Source of the DNA: Exiguobacterium marinum DSM 16307
GTDB lineage: Bacteria; Bacillota; Bacilli; Exiguobacteriales; Exiguobacteriaceae
Assembly: GCF_000620845.1 (NCBI RefSeq)
Contig: NZ_KK211189.1
Location: forward strand, 1,007,662 to 1,071,661
Length of the DNA stretch: 64,000 bases
Reading direction: 5' to 3'
Each line of letters opens with the position of its first letter. The stretch's first letter is position 1. Below, piece after piece: positions 57,987-64,000 of this stretch. The notes under the pieces are model-generated. The model ran no database searches. It was not told the origin of the DNA and saw only the letters and a list, made by a program, of their open reading frames with translations. A program made the translations under genes and the position numbers.

Positions 57987-58285
57987 ATCGGATTCCTCCT
58001 TTTGATGACGGGTGGGCTCGGCGTTTACCGTCCCTTTCCCCTTTTGGACCGATTCGAAGTATGTACCGGGCTTTTTCTTCGGCCGTCGAGGCCTCAGAAA
58101 AAGACAAACGGCCGCCAGATGACGACCGTTTGCGTTGCTCGCCCGACGGCGCCCCGACTCCTGCAGGAAAGCAATCCAACGGAGACCCAGCAGCGACCCA
58201 AGTCGCGATGCGGCTCCGGGATTGCCTGCGGAAAGCGTGGGCGCCGGAAAGGCGAGCGATATTATTCATGTTAGTCAACAGCCTG

Positions 58286-58313
58286 AAGCACGGACAGTTT
58301 CATGTCCGTGCTT
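58286..58313. repeat. Right 28-bp copy of the duplicated terminator hairpin
   Basis: Same 28 bp as 56496-56523. Followed on the plus strand by GTTTTTA, so it stops transcripts leaving the IS to the right; on the minus strand it is followed by IS sequence and has lost its U-tract. Confidence 0.93.
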
Positions 58314-58317
58314 GTTT

Positions 58318-59058
58318 TTAGTACTCTTCTTCACGGGATAACTCTTTGGAACCTAGGTTTTTCACAATCTTCATTTTCCCGTCCTCATATCGGACCGCAT
58401 ACGTCGTTTCAAACGTCGCTCTCACACTAGAGTCATCTTTGATGATGCGATACTCTTCATTGGTGGTGACCGTCGCAGTTTCATCATCTTCGATGGAGTC
58501 GCGGTTCTCTCCGTTTACTTTGATCGAGATGACCTCCGTATTTAGTTGGTCCTCCTCGATTCCTTTGGCGAAGAGCGTGTTGTTCAAGTAATCGAGTGTT
58601 TGTGCTTGGAACGTCGACCCCTCAGCAAGAAATGATTCTACTTCGGATGTGTCTTTTGAATAGGTCGCACTTGTGAATGCATCAATAAAAGAATACATGA
58701 ATAGGTCGACATCTCCATAAGAAATAGGGTCATAAAACACGCCGGTTTCTGTATCCGTATCCGGTAAGGAGGCTTCTTCCTCGACTTCAGGTGCCGCTTC
58801 GGACTCTTCTTCCTCCGTCGAAGCGGAAAATGATTGTTGTACGTCTTTAGCCGTTGTTGCTTCCTTCGACGTGAGAGGCTCATTCCACTCCGACCATATC
58901 CACACACCGACTCCAATCAATACGACTAGTGCGATTGGTATTCCCCATTTCCAAAGAGAAGGGCGGCCGGATGTTGCGGCCTCTATTTTTGTTCCGCATT
59001 GCGAACAGTGAGATTGTCCCCGTTTTAGCGTCGCACCGCATGCTGTACATTTATTCAT
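58318..59058 (-). CDS. Zinc-ribbon membrane protein with NTF2-like tail
   Basis: A 246-residue protein: zinc ribbon CTACGATLKRGQSHCSQCG (residues 4-22), one membrane helix (WGIPIALVVLIGVGVWIW, ~38-55), an acidic linker (STEEEESEAAPEVEEEAS), and a C-terminal domain (~115-240) similar in pattern to the NTF2-like tail of the TcaA-like protein at 52991. It is convergent with that operon; the shared terminator between them was split by the IS, so its own transcript may now run into the transposase gene on the same strand. Confidence 0.82.
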   Translation of the reverse strand: MNKCTACGATLKRGQSHCSQCGTKIEAATSGRPSLWKWGIPIALVVLIGVGVWIWSEWNEPLTSKEATTAKDVQQSFSASTEEEESEAAPEVEEEASLPDTDTETGVFYDPISYGDVDLFMYSFIDAFTSATYSKDTSEVESFLAEGSTFQAQTLDYLNNTLFAKGIEEDQLNTEVISIKVNGENRDSIEDDETATVTTNEEYRIIKDDSSVRATFETTYAVRYEDGKMKIVKNLGSKELSREEEY

Positions 59059-59141
59059 TCAAATCACTCTTTCCATTTTTTAGTATTATTTTACCTCTTT
59101 TACGATGGTTCTGAAACGAGAGATTATGTATTTGAGTCAAT

Positions 59142-59178
59142 CAAAAACTAGGCCCTTGCACCCGCAAGAGCCTAGTTG
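59142..59178 (-). terminator. Rho-independent terminator of the OatA-like gene
   Basis: Minus strand: AACTAGGCTCTTGC / GCAAGGGCCTAGTT stem followed by TTTG; its first bases include the stop codon. Confidence 0.85.
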
Positions 59179-61007
59179 GATTGACAGCCGATTTTTTCGT
59201 TCAGCACGTGACCGAACGCCTCGGCCCCTTTAATATTCAAGTGGACCCCGTCACTTTCGAAATAAGCTTCTTTTCCGATTGACTTCTGATGCCAATCGAT
59301 GAGGGCAACATTATCATGAAGTTCACTTGCCCGGGCAAGTTTTTCGTTGACCTCGCTCTCCCATGGACGAGGGACGCGTGTGTTGATCAAATAGATTTCA
59401 TCTGCTCGCTCGAACTGCTTGAGCAGTGTGTCGAGCTGCTCCATTTTGAACGCGCCGTTCGTCCCGAGGTGAAGGAACACAACATGACCAGGGGCGTTAT
59501 ACGATTGATACTCGGACGCGAGCGGAATCGCATCTCGAACTTGTCGTCCGATTTCAGCGTCGATTTTCATGTTCGGGAAGGCATCTGCCAAATATTCGTT
59601 CAACCCGAGCATGACCGAGTCGCCAATCGCGAGGGCCGGTGGACATGTCCGTTCGTCTGGTGCTTCAGGTGACGGCTTGTTCTCTTCTGTTGGTTCATCT
59701 TCTGACGGTACTTCTTTCGCGTCTTCGGATTCCGGTTCTTTTGGAACGTCCGGGGTCTCGTCTTTTGGCATCGGCACTTTCACGACCGGAATCTCATCTT
59801 GAGCCGGTTTTGATTCAGAGAACGCCAAAATAGTCAGATTTCCGACGAGGACAAGCGAGAGCGCGGTCGCACAGGCTGTGGCAGCGAAACGAGCACTCGG
59901 ATGCGTCGGTGTCGATACGAGTTGACGGAACGAAGCGATGAATCCATTCCGGCGAATCGGTGTTTCGATGAAGCGGTACGATAATTCGGCAATCAAGAGT
60001 GTGAGTGCGATTTGCCCAGCCGCGAGTAGTGGCGAAAACGTTCCGAGTCGCTCCAGTGGTGTGGACAAGATGATGACCGGATAGTGCCATAAGTAAATTC
60101 CATACGTCCGCGTACCGATGATACGAAGCCAAGCGCTTCCAAATAACCGTGACCAGATCGTCGCCGGATGAGCGACAGCGGCAATCAAAAGGGCGGATAA
60201 GAACGCGACAAGTAAGAATCCACCATAATAGAGGAACGTGTCGTAGGCGTTTACGTTGACGATGATCCCGATAATTGCGATCAATGAGATTGCACCGACT
60301 ACGTTTAAAATGTGCCGTCCGATGTTCGGAATCACTTCTTTAAATGTATCCGGTCTCCAACCGAATGCGAGAATGGCTCCCATGAGAAGACCGAATAACC
60401 GTGTGTCTGTCCCGTAGTAGACGCGGCTCGGGTCTGCGTCCGGTACATAGCGGAACGCCATCCAGGCAGCGGAGACGAATAGAAGCGCGGCAAGCAGTTG
60501 AAGCAACCGTTTTCGGAATGTGAGGCCGACGAGTAATAGTAACGGCCAGACCGCATAAAACTGTTCTTCTATTGAAAGAGACCATAAATTTTGGAGCGGT
60601 GACGGCTTACCGAAGCTCTCGAAGTAAGAGACTTCATGGAAGATATACCACCAGTTATTCACATAAGCGAGCGCGGCCAGTGAATCTTGTCGCACGGTAT
60701 CGAGTAAGGAACGGTCAAAGAGCGTGACATACGTCATCACGAGCGACAGCATCAAAATGAGTGCCGGCAACAGACGGCGGAAACGTGCGATGTAAAACTT
60801 TTTTAAGTCAATCGTGCCGGTCTTCGTCCATTCACGAATCAAGATACCGGTGATCAAATAACCGGATAGGACGAAGAAGACATCGACACCGAGGAATCCT
60901 CCGGATATGTAAGGTACATTTAAATGATATAAAATCACAGCCAGAACGGCGAACGTGCGCAAGCCGTCGAGACCAGGCATATACGTTGTATGTTTGAGTG
61001 GTTTCAT
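59172..61007 (-). CDS. OatA-like acyltransferase-3 with SGNH domain
   Basis: A 611-residue membrane protein. The N-terminal ~370 residues have about ten membrane segments with the acyltransferase-3 motifs MPGLDGLRTFAVLAVILYHL, GGFLGVDVFFVLSGYLITGI and FYIARFRRLLPAL. A Pro/Glu-rich linker (~415-455) leads to an extracellular SGNH domain with the nucleophile in LAIGDSVMLGL (~465), HLGTNGAF and the DGVHLN Asp/His pair (~585). OatA proteins O-acetylate MurNAc and give lysozyme resistance; acetylation of the wall polymer is an alternative. It is transcribed alone. Confidence 0.88.
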   Translation of the reverse strand: MKPLKHTTYMPGLDGLRTFAVLAVILYHLNVPYISGGFLGVDVFFVLSGYLITGILIREWTKTGTIDLKKFYIARFRRLLPALILMLSLVMTYVTLFDRSLLDTVRQDSLAALAYVNNWWYIFHEVSYFESFGKPSPLQNLWSLSIEEQFYAVWPLLLLVGLTFRKRLLQLLAALLFVSAAWMAFRYVPDADPSRVYYGTDTRLFGLLMGAILAFGWRPDTFKEVIPNIGRHILNVVGAISLIAIIGIIVNVNAYDTFLYYGGFLLVAFLSALLIAAVAHPATIWSRLFGSAWLRIIGTRTYGIYLWHYPVIILSTPLERLGTFSPLLAAGQIALTLLIAELSYRFIETPIRRNGFIASFRQLVSTPTHPSARFAATACATALSLVLVGNLTILAFSESKPAQDEIPVVKVPMPKDETPDVPKEPESEDAKEVPSEDEPTEENKPSPEAPDERTCPPALAIGDSVMLGLNEYLADAFPNMKIDAEIGRQVRDAIPLASEYQSYNAPGHVVFLHLGTNGAFKMEQLDTLLKQFERADEIYLINTRVPRPWESEVNEKLARASELHDNVALIDWHQKSIGKEAYFESDGVHLNIKGAEAFGHVLNEKIGCQSN

Positions 61008-61133
61008 GCCCCCACTTCCTTTCTAGTTTAAAGCGGACATTTCCCTTTTTTTAGAATCCATTCTTCAGTATAACGAGTGGGGGAGAGGGAATGGTTTCAA
61101 AAGATTAACAATCAAGTAACGTCATATCCATTG

Positions 61134-61158
61134 AAAAAAGGGACACAAGGTCCCTTTG
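61134..61158 (-). terminator. Rho-independent terminator of chrA
   Basis: Minus strand AAAGGGACC-TTGT-GTCCCTTTTTTC. Confidence 0.88.
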
Positions 61159-61161
61159 TCA

Positions 61162-62346
61162 CTACATCATGTTAATCAACGTTCCACCAAGCACCCCGGC
61201 AATCACGAGAGCCCACGGTGGTAACTTCCAATAGGCAATCATCACGAACAGGAAGGCGGCAAAGACGAAGTCAATCGTATCGTTGACGGTACTCGTGAAG
61301 ATCGGGCTGTAAAACGCCGCAATCAAGATTCCGACTACTGCCGCATTGACCCCGATGAGGGCGCCGGCGACTTTCGGGTTGTGACGAAGCGCGTCCCAGA
61401 ACGGGAGTGCCCCAAGGATGAGCAAGAATGCCGGCAGGAAAATGGCGAACGTCGCGAGGATTCCACCCGGTACGCCGTTAATTACCGTTCCTAGATAAGA
61501 AGCGAACGTGAAGAGAGGTCCAGGGACGGCTTGAGCTGCACCGTATCCCGCTAGAAAGGCTTCTTCACTGAGGAAGCCAGCTGGGACAAGTTCACGTTCG
61601 AGTAATGGCAAGACGACGTGACCGCCACCGAAGACGAGAGCTCCGGCCCGGTAAAAACTATCAAACAAGGCGATGGTCTGATTCTCGAACGTCTCCCGTA
61701 AAATCGGCAAGATGACGAGAAGTGCTCCGAATACCGACAATAAAATGGCCCCGAGTCGTTTCGAAATCGGGAACGTACTCGATTTTGCGTCGAGACGGTC
61801 CGGCTTGAATAAAAGGAATCCTGCAAGTGCCGCGAGAAGAATGAACAGCACCTGACTGAATGTCGTCTGCCAAAGCAAAACACCGGCTAGGGCAAAAAAG
61901 GCGATTGTCCGTGTCTTCGTATCTGGTGTCAATTTGCTCGCCATTCCTAAGATGGCGTGGGCGACAATCGCGACGGCGACGATTTTTAAGCCGTATAGCC
62001 ATCCTGCATCGGAGACGTCTAGTCCCGACAACAGTAAGGCGAACAGCATGAGGACGACGACCGACGGGGTCGTGAATCCGATGAACGAGGTGATTCCACC
62101 TAAAATACCCCCACGGACGATCCCAATTCCAATTCCGACTTGTGAACTCGCCGGTCCCGGTAAAAATTGACACAAAGCGACGAGATCGGCATATGCTTTC
62201 TCGTCCATCCATTTCCGTCTTCTTACGTACTCCTCATGGAAATAACCGAGGTGGGCGACCGGGCCACCGAACGAGGTCAGGCCGAGCCGAGTCGAAACGA
62301 ATAAAATTTCTAGTAACGTTTTGAACGTCACACGTTGTGTCGTCAT
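61162..62346 (-). CDS. chrA: Chromate transporter (ChrA/CHR family, long form)
   Basis: A 394-residue membrane protein made of two homologous halves, each with about six membrane segments. CHR motifs: LGLTSFGGPVAHLGYFHEEY, ALCQFLPGPASSQVGIGIG in the first half and GALVFGGGHVVLPLLEREL, GYGAAQAVPGPLFTFASYLG in the second. ChrA exports chromate with proton exchange. It starts 4 nt after the PadR gene stop, with AAGGAGTGA of the PadR end as its ribosome-binding site, so the two form one operon. Confidence 0.92.
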   Translation of the reverse strand: MTTQRVTFKTLLEILFVSTRLGLTSFGGPVAHLGYFHEEYVRRRKWMDEKAYADLVALCQFLPGPASSQVGIGIGIVRGGILGGITSFIGFTTPSVVVLMLFALLLSGLDVSDAGWLYGLKIVAVAIVAHAILGMASKLTPDTKTRTIAFFALAGVLLWQTTFSQVLFILLAALAGFLLFKPDRLDAKSSTFPISKRLGAILLSVFGALLVILPILRETFENQTIALFDSFYRAGALVFGGGHVVLPLLERELVPAGFLSEEAFLAGYGAAQAVPGPLFTFASYLGTVINGVPGGILATFAIFLPAFLLILGALPFWDALRHNPKVAGALIGVNAAVVGILIAAFYSPIFTSTVNDTIDFVFAAFLFVMIAYWKLPPWALVIAGVLGGTLINMM

Positions 62347-62350
62347 ATCT

Positions 62351-62659
62351 TCACTCCTTGATTTCTTTGAATAACTTGTATGCTTTATGACGGGCTTCTT
62401 GTAATACGGAGAGCCCTTTTTCTGTCGTCATGTAATTTTTGCGGACGTGTCCATCGACCGTCTCATTTTCACGAATCAAGAGTCCCTCTTTCTCCATCCC
62501 GTGTAAAATCGGATAGAGCGTACCGGCACTAATCTCATATCCATGTTCGCGTAGTTCATCGACCATCCATGCCCCGTATACGGGATGTTCCGCGGCGTGG
62601 TGCAAAATATGGATATGGATGAATCCGAGAAACAACTTCCGTAGGACGCGGTCTTCCAT
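62351..62659 (-). CDS. PadR-family transcriptional regulator
   Basis: A 102-residue winged-helix protein. The PadR pattern is clear: FIHIHILHHAAEHPVYGAWM, then LREHGYEISAGTLYPILHGM (recognition helix), and the wing GLLIRENETVDGHVRKNYMT. It lacks the C-terminal helix bundle of long PadR proteins (short class). As the first gene of the padR-chrA operon it probably represses it and responds to chromate or another oxidant, as ChrR/PadR pairs do elsewhere. ATG at 62659 follows AAGGAG; a TTG at 62668 is less likely. Confidence 0.88.
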   Translation of the reverse strand: MEDRVLRKLFLGFIHIHILHHAAEHPVYGAWMVDELREHGYEISAGTLYPILHGMEKEGLLIRENETVDGHVRKNYMTTEKGLSVLQEARHKAYKLFKEIKE

Positions 62660-62676
62660 ACGTATCAACTCCTTGT

Positions 62677-62691
62677 TATCGAAATTCGATA
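62677..62691. promoter_or_regulatory. Palindromic operator of padR-chrA
   Basis: TATCGAA-A-TTCGATA, a perfect 15-bp dyad, 17 nt before the padR start and just downstream of a TTGATA -35-like box (62716-62711). A half-similar TATCGGTTTTCGAAAT overlaps its right side. Position fits autorepression. Confidence 0.6.
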
Positions 62692-62861
62692 TCGGTTTTC
62701 GAAATCAGTTTATCAAACGTGTTAGAGAGAGGCAAGGGAACGACGTGCAGTTTACAAAAAATTAAAAATGGATAGTTGGGAATGACTTCGTGAAAAATAG
62801 GGAAAGTATCACAAATGAGATAAACTAAGGGAGAGATTTTAATTGCTGAGGAGGAAGTGAC

Positions 62862-64000
62862 GTGACAAAACCTATTCATTCTTCATACGATACATTGTTG
62901 CGCCATATGCCCCAAGGCTATGTCGAGTTTAAAGTGATTTACGACAATGCTTCGGAGCCGACTGACTATGAGTTCTTTGAAGTGAATCCTGCCTTTGAAA
63001 AGATTATGAAAGCAAAACGGAAACACTTTATCGGGAAAAAAGTGTCTAGCGCCCTAAAAGACTTTGAATATAGCGAGCGTGAATGGATGATTCAAGTGGC
63101 ACGTGTCGTTAGCGAAGGTGGAACGGTGACGTTTGAGCATTTCTCCCGACGAAATAAATCATGGTTCGAAATGTCCGTATTTAGTGAACGTGAAGGCTTT
63201 GTGTCCGTCATGTTTCATGATATCACGCCTCACGTCCAGGAAAACAATGCGCTCAAGCAACTTGTGAACGTGTCCCATCGGTTCGTCTCGACTGGTAGTG
63301 ATTTATTGATGAATCAACAATTTCTCGATCAGATTCGCGATTTCACAGGTGCGAAAGCGGTCGCGCTCAATTTGATTGAGAAAGATGGAGTGTCGTACAC
63401 AACGGTCGCCTTATCGGGTATGGATGAAATGTTAGAGAGAAGTCTCGATGTACTCGGTTTCCACCCGGTCGGGAAGAAGTGGCCGATGACCGAGAAACGG
63501 CGAGAACTGTTCAATCGTCCAAATCCGCTTGTATTCGATGGAATCGATCCGTTGATTGACGGCGCGCTTCCAAAACGCCTCGTCAAAAACTTACTTCGGA
63601 TTTTCTCGCTCGGAGAGGTCGTTCTATTCAAAATTGAAAAAGATGGAGTTCTATACGGTGACTTGACGATTGTGATGCAAGAAGGAAAAGTGGCGAACCG
63701 CCTAGGACTTGTCGAATTGTATCTCGTCCATGTCCTAGAACAGTTAGTAAAAGCGGATCATCAAGTGGGTGAGACGAAAAAGTCGATGTTCGATGGGTTC
63801 GCCACTCTCGACTTGGAATGCATCATGGCATTCAATACGCGGCAAGCACTCCATTTAAATGACACATGGGAGCGAGTTTTAGGATATTCGCTTGATGAGT
63901 TGGAGAACATCGAATTTCTTAGTCTGATTCATCCGGACGATGACGTCATCACGGATGCTGCGTTTGCAGAACTGGAGGAACGGGGAGAGTTGTTCCGTTT
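62862..64000 (+). CDS. PAS/GAF sensor protein, 5' part only
   Basis: 379 residues are visible before the window ends. A GTG start follows GAGGAGG. Residues ~5-130 form a PAS domain (FFEVNPAFEKIM, SWFEMSVFSEREGFVSVMFHD then ITPHVQE), ~140-295 look like a GAF domain (FTGAKAVALNLIEKDG through GDLTIVMQEGKVANRL), and a second PAS starts at ~325 (ECIMAFNTRQALHLNDTWER and GYSLDELENIEF then LIHPDDD). No output domain is in view; histidine kinase and diguanylate cyclase are the common possibilities. It is divergent from padR-chrA with ~200 nt between. Confidence 0.85.
   Translation, partial: MTKPIHSSYDTLLRHMPQGYVEFKVIYDNASEPTDYEFFEVNPAFEKIMKAKRKHFIGKKVSSALKDFEYSEREWMIQVARVVSEGGTVTFEHFSRRNKSWFEMSVFSEREGFVSVMFHDITPHVQENNALKQLVNVSHRFVSTGSDLLMNQQFLDQIRDFTGAKAVALNLIEKDGVSYTTVALSGMDEMLERSLDVLGFHPVGKKWPMTEKRRELFNRPNPLVFDGIDPLIDGALPKRLVKNLLRIFSLGEVVLFKIEKDGVLYGDLTIVMQEGKVANRLGLVELYLVHVLEQLVKADHQVGETKKSMFDGFATLDLECIMAFNTRQALHLNDTWERVLGYSLDELENIEFLSLIHPDDDVITDAAFAELEERGELFR

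Larger units (their letters stand above)
56524..58285 (-). mobile_element. IS1182-family insertion sequence
   Basis: 1762 bp between two 28-bp direct repeats. Ends read inward are CAGCTTGTTGACGAAC (left) and CAGGCTGTTGACTAAC (right), 13 of 16 bases alike. It encodes an IS1182-type DDE transposase on the minus strand in two frames. Its GC content (close to 60%) is higher than that of flanking genes, suggesting recent arrival. The upstream part (57987-58285) has no gene and includes a CAAACGG/CCGTTTG hairpin. IS1182 elements are known for variable, sometimes long target duplications, consistent with 28 bp here. It is inserted in the terminator between convergent zinc-ribbon genes. Confidence 0.92.

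Noticed and set aside
57414..58274. 286-codon plus-strand frame inside the IS
   Set aside because: Antisense to the transposase in GC-rich DNA; composition is a mirror of the transposase codons.
1..64000. CRISPR arrays, rRNA or tRNA genes
   Set aside because: No regularly spaced repeats and no tRNA/rRNA-like sequence noticed on either strand.

Overview
This window looks like chromosomal DNA from a low-to-mid GC Gram-positive (Bacillota, Bacilli), most plausibly Exiguobacterium or a close relative. The grounds are strong AGGAGG ribosome-binding sites, TTGACA/TATAAT-type promoters, U-tract terminators, a T-box leader, a GEMM (c-di-GMP-I) riboswitch, TagG/TagH-type polymer export and an S-layer-like surface protein without SLH repeats. 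The genus is an inference; no rRNA or other marker is present, and I saw no tRNA, rRNA or CRISPR.

Layout: (1) 1-1540, the 5' part of trpE (minus strand) and a tryptophan T-box (UGG specifier) about 580 nt upstream of it, with a plus-strand DUF3885-like gene lying antisense in between. (2) 1543-13900, secreted and surface proteins: two tandem small membrane paralogues, an NlpC/P60 hydrolase with SH3-like repeats, an Ig-fold secreted protein, a large subtilase, an S-layer-like protein, and a transglutaminase-fold protein behind a c-di-GMP-I riboswitch. (3) 13970-19276, a 1768-residue adhesin with five collagen-binding-like modules, nine Cna-B repeats and a non-canonical LPFLG anchor. (4) 19325-29672, three heparinase II/III-like paralogues; between the first and second sits an accessory island (55-residue membrane protein, tyrosine recombinase, sigma-like factor, an intergenic inverted repeat, and an overlapping Xre/ImmA/PIN operon). 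(5) 29857-34564, two exported proteins of unknown function and a 5'-nucleotidase that carries the same N-terminal module as the S-layer-like protein, with a cre site in its leader. (6) 34726-51862, a surface polysaccharide locus: three very large glycosyltransferases and a coiled-coil protein, UDP-ManNAc dehydrogenase, TagG/TagH-like exporter, UDP-GlcNAc 2-epimerase, an MBOAT plus DHHW O-acetylation pair, and a further glycosyltransferase. (7) 51900-59058, a YdcF-like protein and four zinc-ribbon proteins, three of them with membrane segments, interrupted by an IS1182-family element inserted into the terminator between two convergent genes. (8) 59172-64000, an OatA-like acyltransferase, a PadR-ChrA operon and the start of a PAS-domain sensor.

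How it may work together: the epimerase and dehydrogenase would supply UDP-ManNAc and UDP-ManNAcA, the large transferases would build an N-acetylmannosaminuronic-acid-containing wall polymer, TagGH would export it, and the MBOAT/DHHW pair would acetylate it. The neighbouring heparinase-like lyases, whose families cleave uronic-acid polymers, are candidates for remodelling that polymer. The module shared by the S-layer-like protein and the nucleotidase is a candidate wall-polymer anchor replacing SLH domains. All of this last paragraph is inference from gene content and neighbourhood.
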